64,000 bases of DNA from Roseimaritima sediminicola. GTDB taxonomy: Bacteria > Planctomycetota > Planctomycetia > Pirellulales > Pirellulaceae. Where the stretch lies: NCBI RefSeq assembly GCF_009618275.1, contig NZ_WIAD01000002.1:62001-126000 (forward strand). Reading direction: 5' to 3'. A model generated the notes under the pieces. It was not told where the DNA came from. It did not search any database and saw nothing but the letters and a program-made list of their open reading frames with translations. Positions 52,980 through 61,915 of the stretch are shown here, one piece after another. Each line of letters starts with the position of its first letter. The first letter of the stretch is position 1. Position numbers and translations under genes: made by a program.

Positions 52980-53487
52980 CGGACACTCGGCAGGGTTGGG
53001 GAAAGGCGGGCCAGTCAGAGGAAAGTTGATTGTAATCGCTGCGCAGGGGCCATGGTGCCCAGTCGTTCGACAGCCGAGCTTCTACCTCGGATTGGCATTC
53101 GAGGCTATCAACTGCCATCGCTTCGCGATTCAGCGCCGCTAACATCAGCCGCAACGCGCTAGCGTACGGTTCCCTCCGCAGCCGCAACGCGCTAGCGTAC
53201 GGTTCCCTCCGCAGCCGCAACGCGCTAGCGTACGGTTCCCTCCGCCGCGTCCAAAACCGGCACGGTCGCGCCCGGCCTCAGCCCGCGCTCGTCTCGGCTG
53301 AAGACAGCCGAGCTACTTTAAGCCTCGTTTGCGTCAGCGCAAGCCCCGCGGTCCAGCGCTTCGCGGCTGATCGTTGGCGGTGCGCGCCGGCGACCACAAC
53401 GCCTCGAAGCTTCGGCTACACTAAAGAACCCACCGCTGGACGCGTCGCCAGCCGAATCCCCACCCGAAACTAGCTCCTCTCCGACTT
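52980..53487. other. Gene-free, repeat-bearing stretch between divergent genes
   Basis: About 500 bp without a plausible gene. It contains the 3 x 33 bp array (53146-53244) and recurring AGCCGAGCT words (for example near 53072 and 53305, also seen at 21566). A later segment has GGTCCAGCG/CGCTGGAC complementarity (~53352 and ~53433). The promoters of both flanking genes should be here, but I cannot pick them out. Confidence 0.55.
53146..53244. repeat. Three perfect 33-bp tandem repeats
   Basis: Units at 53146-53178, 53179-53211 and 53212-53244 are identical. Each contains CAACGCGCTAGCGTACGGTT with the palindrome CGCTAGCG. There are no spacers and no coding frame of interest. Confidence 0.95.
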
Positions 53488-56400
53488 ATGAAAACTCTGT
53501 CCTACGCGCTGTGGATGTGGTTGTTGTGCCCGAACGACTACGCTTTGGCCGTGTTGGCTTCGCAAACGTACGCCCAAACGATTCGCCAATCCCAGCCGGT
53601 CCCTTACTGGCGACTGCACGACGGTAACCGTAACGGGTCCCGTGACGGAGGCCGCAACGATAACTTTGCTAACTTCCAGGGCATCATCGACGAGGTCGCG
53701 GTTTACGATCGCCCGCCGGCCCGCGAAGAAGCCAAAACGCACTTTGTCGCCGCCGGAACAAAACCGACCGCCGCAAAACCGACCGCCGGAACAAAACCGA
53801 CCGCCGCAAACCCAAATCCGTCGCGCGAACTTCGGCCGACCGCCGCGGAAGACTCCTTGAAAGCAATCCACGTGCGAGATGGTTTCGAGGTCCAGTTGGT
53901 CGCCAGTGAGCCGCTGGTTCGAGATCCTGTGGCCATCGACTGGGGCCTCGACGGCCGATTGTGGGTCGTGGAGATGGCGGACTATCCGTTGGGCATCGAT
54001 GGCCAAGGCAAGCCCGGTGGGCGCATCCGCGTGCTGGAAGACGAAGACGGCGACGGCCGCTACGATTCGGCGACACTATTCGCTCAAGACCTCAGTTTCC
54101 CCAACGGAATCCTGGTCTGGGGCGATGGCGTGCTGGTAACGGCCGCGCCCGAGATTCTGTATCTGGAAGACAGTACCGGCGACGGCAAGGCCGACATCCG
54201 CCGCAGCGTGTTCAGCGGGTTTTTGGAGGGTAACCAACAGTTGCGTGTCAACGGCCTGCGGTGGGGACTGGATAACTGGGTTCACTGCGCCAGCGGCAGC
54301 CACCATTCGGGGTACGGCAAAGGCAACCAGATCACGTCGGTGCTGACCGGCCGTGCCACCCGTATCGGTAGCCGCGACTTTCGCATCCGGCCCGACCGGG
54401 GCGACATCGATCCGCAGAGCGGACCTTCGCAATACGGTCGCAACCGCGACGACTGGGGCAACTGGTTCGGCGTCCAGAACAGCCTTCCGCTGTGGCACTA
54501 TGTGTTGGCCGATCACGACATCCGTCGCAATCCTCACTTCGCCCCGCCCGACCCCAAGCGACAGGTGGTAACGCCCAGCAACCCGCCCGTTTATCCGGCG
54601 GCACAGCTGCAGAAACGCTTCCACAGCTTTGACCAATCCGGCCGCTTCACCTCCGCGTGTTCGGCGATCATCTATCGCGACGAGGTGTTGTTCCCGCGGG
54701 TCGATGGCCAACAGCACGCCTTCACCTGCGAGCCGTTTCACAACCTGGTCCAGCACAACATTCTCAGCGACGACGGAGTCAGTTTCCGCTTTCACCGCGA
54801 TCCGGCGGAGGCAGACTTTGATTTCTTCGCCAGCGAGGACCGCTGGTGTCGTCCGGTGATGGCCCGAACCGGCCCCGACGGCGCGCTGTGGATCGTGGAT
54901 ATGTACCGCTACATGATCGAACATCCGCACTGGTTGCCGCAGAACGGCAAAGATGAACTTCGGCCGCATTACCGCCTGGGTGAAAACCATGGCCGCATCT
55001 ATCGCGTCGTGCCGAAAGGGCAAACGCTCACCTCGCCGCGGCTTGCCGCGTCGACGAGCGGCTTGCTCGATGCGCTGAAAAGCTCCAATGGATGGCAGCG
55101 CGACGCGGCCCAGCAACGACTGGTTCGCGGCAAAGATCCCCAGCAACATGCCGGCGTTGTGGTGCAGATCGAAGCGTTGGCAACCAGGGGCGAAACGCCG
55201 CTCCAGCGGCTGCAGGCGCTGTGCACGCTCGATGGCATGCAGCGCCTGCGCACCGGCGTTCTACAGCAGGCCCTGCAGGATCCGCACGCCGGCGTCCGCC
55301 GCCAAGCCGTCAGGCTGGCGGCACTGTACCCGGTCGACGTAACGCAGCTCGCCTCGCTCGTCAACGACCCCAACGCCAAAGTGCGGCTGCAGTTGGCGGC
55401 GACGCTGGGCGCCTACGACGACCCGCTGGCGGCGGAGTGTTTGGCCCGGTTGGCGGCCGCTTCCGCCGACCAGCCGTACATCCTGGCGAACGTAATGAGC
55501 TCGCTTAATCGACGTAACATTGCGGCGGTGCTGACGGCGGCGATTGCGATGCCGGCCGAAGCAAACGCCTCGCAAACGTCGCAGCGCCGCGTGCAACAGC
55601 ACCTGTTTGCACAGGTCGCCGCTCTGGGTGACGCCACGGCCATCGGACAAGTCGTAGAGCGAATCTGCTCCGCCGCCAACCGGACGATAGAACCTTGGCA
55701 GATGGCCGGACTGGCCGAGCTCTTGGACGGCTTGGCAAAGCGCAAGTTCTCGCTGACGCAGTTGACTGCCGAGCAACAGCAATTGATCGACCAAACCATC
55801 GAAGCGGCCCGGTCGGCCGTTTCGGCCAGGGCCGAGCAATTGCATCCTTCCACGGCCGCCGCGCTGCGGTTGTTGCTGCGGCAGGATGAAGCGTACCAGG
55901 ACGATCTGCGGCGATTGGCGGACCTGTTGACTCCCCAGTCGGCGGTCTCGCTGCAGTTGGCGGTCGTCGATCGCCTGGCCCAAAAGGACGATCCGCAGAT
56001 CGCCGACGTGTTGCTGACGCCCTGGCGTTCCTACGGCCCTTCGCTGCGGGCCCGCGTGCTGGATGTGCTGGCCAGCCGTACGCAGTGGAATTCCGCCTTG
56101 CTGGCAGCGGTGGTTGCCGAACGGGTTTCCAGCGGCGAAATTAGCCCCTCGATGCGAGAGCGTTTGTTGGCGACCAAAGACGCGGCGCTGCGTGCCGCTT
56201 GGACCGAAGCCTTCACCGCGTCGACCAGTCCGGATCGGAAAGCGGTGCTGGAGCAATACCAGTCGGTGTTGACCTTGGAGGGCGACATCGATCGCGGACG
56301 CAAAGTATTTGCAGCCAGCTGTGCAGCCTGTCACAAGTTCGGCAACGTCGGGCACCACATCGGCCCCGACCTGGCCTCGATCACCGACAAACGGCCACAA

Positions 56401-56685
56401 ACCCTGCTGGCCAACTTGCTCGATCCCAGTGCCGAAGTCGAAGCACGCTACTTGACCTATATCGTCGTTACCGTCGATGGCCGCGTCCATAACGGTTTGT
56501 TGGCAACCGAAACGGGCAGCAGTATCACGCTGCTATCCAACGAAGGCAAACGCGAAACCATCCTGCGATCGGAGATCGAGGAATTGCGTGCTTCCGGAAA
56601 ATCGCTGATGCCCGAGGGGCTGGAAAAAGATCTCTCGCCTCAAGCGATCGCCGACGTGATCGCTTTGCTGAACGAGAAACCCTGA
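53488..56685 (+). CDS. PVC-type membrane-bound dehydrogenase with heme-binding domain
   Basis: A 1065-residue exported protein of the planctomycete PVC dehydrogenase family. After a signal peptide comes a short LamG-like remnant, a KPTA repeat linker (~90-110), a six-bladed beta-propeller (~125-510; VRDGFEVQLVASEPLV, AIDWGLDGRLWVVEM), a HEAT-like helical region (~520-900) and a C-terminal cytochrome c domain with CAACH (Cys945, Cys948, His949). The family is thought to oxidise sugars or related polyols in the periplasm, passing electrons through the heme; direct biochemistry is scarce. It is followed after 48 bp by the triple-DUF1080 gene, consistent with joint carbohydrate processing. Confidence 0.9.
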   Translation: MKTLSYALWMWLLCPNDYALAVLASQTYAQTIRQSQPVPYWRLHDGNRNGSRDGGRNDNFANFQGIIDEVAVYDRPPAREEAKTHFVAAGTKPTAAKPTAGTKPTAANPNPSRELRPTAAEDSLKAIHVRDGFEVQLVASEPLVRDPVAIDWGLDGRLWVVEMADYPLGIDGQGKPGGRIRVLEDEDGDGRYDSATLFAQDLSFPNGILVWGDGVLVTAAPEILYLEDSTGDGKADIRRSVFSGFLEGNQQLRVNGLRWGLDNWVHCASGSHHSGYGKGNQITSVLTGRATRIGSRDFRIRPDRGDIDPQSGPSQYGRNRDDWGNWFGVQNSLPLWHYVLADHDIRRNPHFAPPDPKRQVVTPSNPPVYPAAQLQKRFHSFDQSGRFTSACSAIIYRDEVLFPRVDGQQHAFTCEPFHNLVQHNILSDDGVSFRFHRDPAEADFDFFASEDRWCRPVMARTGPDGALWIVDMYRYMIEHPHWLPQNGKDELRPHYRLGENHGRIYRVVPKGQTLTSPRLAASTSGLLDALKSSNGWQRDAAQQRLVRGKDPQQHAGVVVQIEALATRGETPLQRLQALCTLDGMQRLRTGVLQQALQDPHAGVRRQAVRLAALYPVDVTQLASLVNDPNAKVRLQLAATLGAYDDPLAAECLARLAAASADQPYILANVMSSLNRRNIAAVLTAAIAMPAEANASQTSQRRVQQHLFAQVAALGDATAIGQVVERICSAANRTIEPWQMAGLAELLDGLAKRKFSLTQLTAEQQQLIDQTIEAARSAVSARAEQLHPSTAAALRLLLRQDEAYQDDLRRLADLLTPQSAVSLQLAVVDRLAQKDDPQIADVLLTPWRSYGPSLRARVLDVLASRTQWNSALLAAVVAERVSSGEISPSMRERLLATKDAALRAAWTEAFTASTSPDRKAVLEQYQSVLTLEGDIDRGRKVFAASCAACHKFGNVGHHIGPDLASITDKRPQTLLANLLDPSAEVEARYLTYIVVTVDGRVHNGLLATETGSSITLLSNEGKRETILRSEIEELRASGKSLMPEGLEKDLSPQAIADVIALLNEKP
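53752..53812 (+). repeat. In-frame 33-bp repeat in the PVC dehydrogenase gene
   Basis: Nearly two 33-bp units encode AGTKPTAAKPT in the linker before the propeller. Each contains two copies of AAACCGACC. Confidence 0.88.
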
Positions 56686-56733
56686 CGACGACCACGATCG
56701 CTAACCCACCTTACCTTTTGTTACTCCTTCCCG

Positions 56734-58893
56734 ATGCAGAGAACCAGAATGAACCGCTCGCTTTGTCATTCATCCACGTCCATGCTGCTTTTGTTGGCAT
56801 TGGTTTGGATGAGTCCCACAGTTCCCACGACCCACGCCGAAGTGCCGGACGGTTTCACGCCGTTGTTCAACGGCACCGATCTGACGGGCTGGAAGGGGTT
56901 GGTCGGCAATCCCAAGTCGCGAGCCGCGATGTCGGCCGACGAGCTCGCCGCGGCACAAAAAACAGCCGACCAGCGCATGCGTGCGCACTGGAGCGTCGTC
57001 GATGGCGTGCTGCAGTTCGACGGCCAGGGCGACAGCCTGTGCACCGCGAAGGACTACGGCGACTTTGAAATGTACGTCGACTGGAAGATCCTCGAAGGCG
57101 GCGACAGCGGAATCTATCTGCGAGGCAGCCCCCAGGTACAGATCTGGGACACCGAATATCCAGACTACTTTCGGCACGGGGCCGAGAACGGTTCGGGATC
57201 GCTGTGGAACAACAAAGACAACCCACGTTTTCCGCTGGTCAAAGCCGACAAGCCGGTGGGTCAGTGGAACACGTTTTTCATCCGCATGGTCGGGGAGAGA
57301 GCAACCATCAAACTGAATGGGCAACTGGTTGCCGACAACGTCGTTCTGGAAAACCTCTGGGACCGCGATCTGCCGATCTACCCCCGCGGCCAAATCGAAT
57401 TGCAAAACCACGGCAACACGCTGTACTTTCGCAACCTGTATATCCGCGAAATCCCCGCCTCAGAAGCCAACGAAATCCTGGCCTCGGAGTCTGCGGAAAA
57501 GTTTGAAACCGTTTTTAACGGACGTGACTTCACGGGTTGGAGCGGCGCTCTAGAAAACGCTGAAATCGTCGACGGGGCGATTCTGTGGAAACAGGGCAAA
57601 GCCGGCGTCATCCATACCGACAAACAGTACACCGATTTTGTCGCCCGCGTGGAATTCAAACTTCCGCCGGCCGGTAACAACGGTCTGGCGCTACGTTACA
57701 GCGGCAAAGGCACGGCGCACCAGGGCGGGCTGGAACTGCAGGTGCTGGATTCCGAACACCCCAAGTACGCCAAACTGGATCCGCGTCAGTACCACGGTTC
57801 GGCCTATGGTCTGGTGCCGGCCCACCGCGGTTACCTGCGGCCGACCGGCCAGTGGAATTTCCAGCAGGTCACCATGCGGGGATCGAATCTGAAGGTCGAA
57901 TTGAACGGAACCACGATCCTGGATGCCGACCTTTCGGAAGTGAAAGAATCGAAGGATGGTCCGGTGAATCCGAATGCGCTGCGCAAGACGGGTCACTTTG
58001 GCTTTGGCGGACACAGTGATCCGGTTGCGTTTCGCAATGTCTCGATTCGCGAACTGCCGGGCGAACCCGCTTCGCCGCCCACTCGCGAGACGGCGATCAG
58101 CCCCACCGATGGCCCGATCGAACTGTTCAACGGCCGCAACCTGGAAGGCTTCTATCCTTGGCTGCGAGATTCGCAGTACGCCGACCCCAAGAAGATTTTT
58201 ACCGTCAGCGACGGCCTGCTGCGCATCTCTGGCGACGGCTATGGCGGCTTGATTACCAATGAACGATACCGCGATTACCACTTGGTTCTGGAATTCAAGT
58301 GGGGCGAGAAAACCTGGGGCGATCGAGAGGATCGCGCCCGCGATTCCGGCTTGTTGGTGCACGCTTGGGGACCCGACGGCGGATTCTGGAACACCTGGCC
58401 GGCATCGATCGAAGCGCAGATCATCGAAGGCGGCGTCGGAGACATTCTGGTGTTAAGTGGCGAGGATCCGGAAACCGGTCAAGCGTATCCCGTTTCCTTA
58501 ACGGTGGAGGTCGGCAAAGACCGTGACGGTGAGAAAGTTTGGCAAAAGGGAGCCGAACGCGTGACGCTGTCCAGAGGCCGCATCAACTGGTTCGACCGCG
58601 ACGAGGACTGGGCCGACAAAGTGGACTTCCGCGGTAAGCACGATGTGGAAAGCCCGTTCGGCGAGTGGACGCGGATGGAAGTCATCGCCGACGGTGGCCA
58701 CTTGCTGTACAAGGTCAACGGCGTGGTCGTCAACGAAGGCTTCGAAGCCTCGCCCGATGCAGGCCGCTTGGTCCTGCAGACCGAGCAGGCCGAAATGTTC
58801 GTTCGCAAGTTCGAACTGTGGCCCCTGGGCGAAGCTCCGGCGACCGATGCGGACGCCGCGTCTGAGCCAGCGGAAGCCCCGGCGGCAGAATAA
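56734..58893 (+). CDS. Secreted protein with three DUF1080 domains
   Basis: A 719-residue exported protein (signal cleaved near THA, residue 35) built from three DUF1080 (3-keto-disaccharide hydrolase, PF06439) modules. Each opens with an FNG-type sequence: LFNGTDLTGW (~44), VFNGRDFTGW (~260) and LFNGRNLEGF (~460). Each includes the concanavalin-like core (GIYLRGSPQVQIWD in the first). DUF1080 proteins hydrolyse 3-keto-glycosides made by sugar 3-dehydrogenases, and this gene directly follows a dehydrogenase. A short Ala/Glu-rich tail ends the chain. ATG 56734 or 56749 may start it. The domains are divergent, so they may differ in substrate or activity. Confidence 0.88.
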   Translation: MQRTRMNRSLCHSSTSMLLLLALVWMSPTVPTTHAEVPDGFTPLFNGTDLTGWKGLVGNPKSRAAMSADELAAAQKTADQRMRAHWSVVDGVLQFDGQGDSLCTAKDYGDFEMYVDWKILEGGDSGIYLRGSPQVQIWDTEYPDYFRHGAENGSGSLWNNKDNPRFPLVKADKPVGQWNTFFIRMVGERATIKLNGQLVADNVVLENLWDRDLPIYPRGQIELQNHGNTLYFRNLYIREIPASEANEILASESAEKFETVFNGRDFTGWSGALENAEIVDGAILWKQGKAGVIHTDKQYTDFVARVEFKLPPAGNNGLALRYSGKGTAHQGGLELQVLDSEHPKYAKLDPRQYHGSAYGLVPAHRGYLRPTGQWNFQQVTMRGSNLKVELNGTTILDADLSEVKESKDGPVNPNALRKTGHFGFGGHSDPVAFRNVSIRELPGEPASPPTRETAISPTDGPIELFNGRNLEGFYPWLRDSQYADPKKIFTVSDGLLRISGDGYGGLITNERYRDYHLVLEFKWGEKTWGDREDRARDSGLLVHAWGPDGGFWNTWPASIEAQIIEGGVGDILVLSGEDPETGQAYPVSLTVEVGKDRDGEKVWQKGAERVTLSRGRINWFDRDEDWADKVDFRGKHDVESPFGEWTRMEVIADGGHLLYKVNGVVVNEGFEASPDAGRLVLQTEQAEMFVRKFELWPLGEAPATDADAASEPAEAPAAE

Positions 58894-58917
58894 ATCGCCA
58901 GCGTTATGGGGTCGCGT

Positions 58918-59967
58918 TTATTTGCCCCAGTCCTGGGGTAAATGCAGTGACCAGACTTCGTTGCTGAGTGGTTTGGCGTGGCCTCCCGCCACGAAAATTC
59001 GGTCCTTGAACACATAAGCCGAATGCTCGTGGCGGGCTTTCCAAACCACGTCGCTGTCCAGCCGTGTCCAGTCGCGACCATTTTGCGAATGCCAGACATC
59101 GTCGTGGTTCGTCGAACCCGGTTGCGACCATCCGCCCAGAACCCACATCCGGTCGCGGTACACGACCGACGAGAACCATAGCCGGGCGGCCCACGGGGCC
59201 GCATCGGTTTCTTTTCGCCACCGAACGCCATCGGCAGAGCTCCAGACATCATTGAAAGCCTGGTATTGCGGGACATAGTTGCCGCCGCCCATGACATAGA
59301 TGCGGTCGTTCAAAACGACCGCCTGGTGGTAGGCTCGCGGAGCCCAGGGAGCCTGGGCGGTTGCCAATTCCCAGGAGCGGCCGTCTGCCGAAGACCAAAC
59401 GTCGTTCTTGAGGCTGTCCGCGTCGCCAAAATAATAATTCTCGCTGCCGCCCAGGATCCATATCCGGCCGCGGAACTCGACCACCGCGGCGGCCAATCGC
59501 GGTGACCACCCCGCCGCCGCGGTTTCCTGAGTCCACTGCCTGCCGTCGGTGCTGGACCACACGGCGTTGCTGGCCGAATGGCCCTCGAGTCGTCCGTTGT
59601 ACCAGCCGCCCATGAACCACATCCGCTGGTCGAACGTGATCGACATGGACAGGTCGCTGTGCAGCCACGGCGCTTCCGGGGTGACCTGTTCCCAGTGGCG
59701 ACCGTCCGCCGAACTCCATACGTCGCGCGGGGGAGCTTCGTAGGAATTGAACCAGCCTCCGAACAACCACAACCGATCGTTGAAAACCACCTCGCCCTGC
59801 GAGTCGCGAGCCTGCCAGCCGGCCTCAGGCGTGACGAGTTGCCAGTCGTAAGGCTCCGCGGCCAGAGCCTGGGAACAGCCCACGGGCAAAGCGACAACCG
59901 CCGCCAGCAAACAGGCCAGAAGGAGCTTCGCCGCGATATTCTGTGTCAAACGCATCGGTCTCGCCAA
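58918..59967 (-). CDS. Exported kelch-like beta-propeller protein
   Basis: A 349-residue protein with a signal peptide and about six kelch-type repeats, each with a DVWSSADGRxW strand followed by a P-A-P/G-W turn and a D-R-(I/M/L)-W/Y-(V/L)-x-GG strand. The propeller probably binds ligands; no copper-oxidase residues are apparent. The signal region contains VGCSQ, but the -3 residue is Pro, so lipid attachment is doubtful. It converges on the triple-DUF1080 gene with 24 bp between stops. Confidence 0.82.
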   Translation of the reverse strand: MARPMRLTQNIAAKLLLACLLAAVVALPVGCSQALAAEPYDWQLVTPEAGWQARDSQGEVVFNDRLWLFGGWFNSYEAPPRDVWSSADGRHWEQVTPEAPWLHSDLSMSITFDQRMWFMGGWYNGRLEGHSASNAVWSSTDGRQWTQETAAAGWSPRLAAAVVEFRGRIWILGGSENYYFGDADSLKNDVWSSADGRSWELATAQAPWAPRAYHQAVVLNDRIYVMGGGNYVPQYQAFNDVWSSADGVRWRKETDAAPWAARLWFSSVVYRDRMWVLGGWSQPGSTNHDDVWHSQNGRDWTRLDSDVVWKARHEHSAYVFKDRIFVAGGHAKPLSNEVWSLHLPQDWGK

Positions 59968-60060
59968 TCAGTAGGGTAAGCAAATCGTGGGTGTCGCCGT
60001 ACCGTTGATAACCTACTAAACTTTGCGCCCGAAATGTTCTTTCCCACCAAGCGAAGTGAT

Positions 60061-61005
60061 ATGCGACGATTCAAATGTTTGTTGATCGTTCTGTGCGTCT
60101 TGCCTCTGACGTGCTTGACGCCTCTGACCTGTTTGCATGCGGAAGAGGTCAGGGTGATGACCTTTAATGTCTGGAATGGCGGAGACAGTGGCGGTCAACC
60201 GCTGGAACAGACGGTCGAAGCGATCCGTCAATCACGGGCCGATATCGTGGGGATGCAAGAGACGCATGGACGCGAAGTCGACGGCGTACGCCCCGATCAT
60301 GGCCGACGCATCGCACAGATGCTGGGGTGGAACTACGTCGATCAGGGCGGACGGACCGCGATCCTGTCCCGGTTTCCGCTCGGTGCGACCACCAAACGGA
60401 AGTGGGGCGTCGAAGTCGAATACGCACCCGGCGAAACGTTGTTGTTTTTCAACGCACACTTTCCCGCCTCGCCGTACCAACCCTACCAGTTACTAAATAT
60501 CCCCTACGGGAATGCTCCGTTTATCAGCACCGAATCGGAAGCCATCCAGTGGGCCGAGCGTTCTCGCGGGCCACAGGTGCAGCGTTTGCTGGCGGAGATC
60601 CAACAAGCGGTGGCCAGCGGGCGGCAAATCGTCCTGACCGGTGACTTCAATGAACCCTCCTTTCAAGACTGGACGGAGCGAGCCGCGGCGGCGGGTGTCT
60701 GTCCTTTGAAGGTCCGCTTTCCGGCCACCCGGCGGATTACCGACGCCGGACTGCGAGACGCATGGCGGGTGGCGCACCCCGACGAAGTCGCTCGGCCGGG
60801 CTGGACGTGGACGCCGCTGACCAGCCCAGACGATCCTGACGATCGACACGACCGCATCGACTTTGTCTTCGTCGGGCCGCACGGCATCGCGGTCACGGCC
60901 TGCCAGCGCGTCGGGGAACCGGAGAACTCCGAAATCGTTGTCCGGCCCTGGCCCTCGGATCACCGGGCGGTGTTGGCTACGTTGAACCTCGCGACGGAAG
61001 AATAA
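60061..61005 (+). CDS. Exported endonuclease/exonuclease/phosphatase-family protein
   Basis: A 314-residue EEP-fold protein with a signal peptide (LLIVLCVLPLTCLTPLTCLHA). Motifs: VMTFNVWNGGD, VGMQETHG, FFNAHFPASPYQ, LTGDFNEPSF, DRIDFVFVG and WPSDHRAVLATL. The catalytic set (Asn, Glu, Asp-x-Asn, Asp-His) is complete. It is the second EEP enzyme of the window; the two are not close copies. I chose ATG 60061 because the longer start at 60034 only adds a charged stretch ahead of the signal. It ends 20 bp from the convergent DUF1080 gene. Confidence 0.86.
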   Translation: MRRFKCLLIVLCVLPLTCLTPLTCLHAEEVRVMTFNVWNGGDSGGQPLEQTVEAIRQSRADIVGMQETHGREVDGVRPDHGRRIAQMLGWNYVDQGGRTAILSRFPLGATTKRKWGVEVEYAPGETLLFFNAHFPASPYQPYQLLNIPYGNAPFISTESEAIQWAERSRGPQVQRLLAEIQQAVASGRQIVLTGDFNEPSFQDWTERAAAAGVCPLKVRFPATRRITDAGLRDAWRVAHPDEVARPGWTWTPLTSPDDPDDRHDRIDFVFVGPHGIAVTACQRVGEPENSEIVVRPWPSDHRAVLATLNLATEE

Positions 61006-61025
61006 GCACGGCTCGGCGGGTCAGG

Positions 61026-61781
61026 CTACTTTTTACCGGCCGACTCGGCCAAGACCTGTTGGGCTTCCTGCTGGTCGATGTCCCGGACGAAAATGTTTCG
61101 CCAGCGGATTTCGCCGCCATGCGTCTGCAACATGATCGGGCCGGTGGCGGGCAGTGGCTGGTCGCGGTCCCAGAAGTTTTCCATGACCGCTCCGTCGACG
61201 ACCAGTTTGCCGTTCAGCCAAACCCAAGTGCGGTCGCCGATCTGCCGAATTCGAAATTGATTCCACTGGCCGAACGGTTTGTCGGCCAGGACCAAAGGAT
61301 GACGTCCCGCTTTGCCAGGCGAGTTATTGAACAGGCCGCCGGAACCGAGGTGCGGCTTGCGTGTCGGCCGCTTGGGATCATAAACCTGATTCCAGTCCCA
61401 GATTTGGACCTGCGGTGTGCCTCTTAGATAGATGCCACTGTCGGCTTTGGCGACCGTTTTATAATCGACCAACAGTTCGATGTCTCCGAATGCTTCTTCG
61501 GTCGTTGCGTAGGGTCCATGCCCATCGTTGACCAGTTCACCGTCCTCGACGCGCCAGTGCTCGGCGAATTCGTCTCGCTGCTTCTTCAGGTTCGCAGCTT
61601 TCTTCTCGCCGGTCAGCTTTGCCGCAGCGTGGGGATTCAATCCGTACCAGCCCGTCAGGTCCTGGCCATTGAACAGGGCCCGAAAACCTTCCGGCGGCAC
61701 GGGGTCGGCTGCGGTCCCGGCGGTGGGCGAAAGCGTGGCGGTGAAGATAACAAGTGCAATCAGAACACAAGAACGATTCAT
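61026..61781 (-). CDS. Secreted single-domain DUF1080 protein
   Basis: A 251-residue exported protein with a signal peptide (MNRSCVLIALVIF, cleaved near GTAA) and one DUF1080 domain: ALFNGQDLTGWYGL, DSGIYLRGTPQVQIWDW, WNQFRIRQIGDR and RWRNIFVRDID. Its closest match in the window is the first module of the triple-DUF1080 protein, sharing the ADSGIYLRG..QVQIWD core. Its role is probably hydrolysis of 3-keto sugars or glycan binding. I chose ATG 61781 since the 35 residues before it do not fit a signal peptide. Confidence 0.88.
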   Translation of the reverse strand: MNRSCVLIALVIFTATLSPTAGTAADPVPPEGFRALFNGQDLTGWYGLNPHAAAKLTGEKKAANLKKQRDEFAEHWRVEDGELVNDGHGPYATTEEAFGDIELLVDYKTVAKADSGIYLRGTPQVQIWDWNQVYDPKRPTRKPHLGSGGLFNNSPGKAGRHPLVLADKPFGQWNQFRIRQIGDRTWVWLNGKLVVDGAVMENFWDRDQPLPATGPIMLQTHGGEIRWRNIFVRDIDQQEAQQVLAESAGKK

Positions 61782-61915
61782 GATGCTCGAACTCAGAAAG
61801 AGGACTACAGGCGGGAAGCAACCTGCCACGGGGGGATGAACTGGCAGGCCGCACATGGTTGGCTTACAAATATAACGACCCCGCATACCATCGTCAGAAG
61901 GAAGCCGTGGAAATT

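Noticed and set aside
53146-53244. Possible small CRISPR array
   Set aside because: The three 33-bp repeats are directly adjacent, with no spacers, and no cas genes are present.
58918-59967. Galactose oxidase-like copper enzyme
   Set aside because: The propeller repeats fit kelch proteins, but the Tyr-Cys cofactor pair and copper ligands of galactose oxidase are not recognisable.
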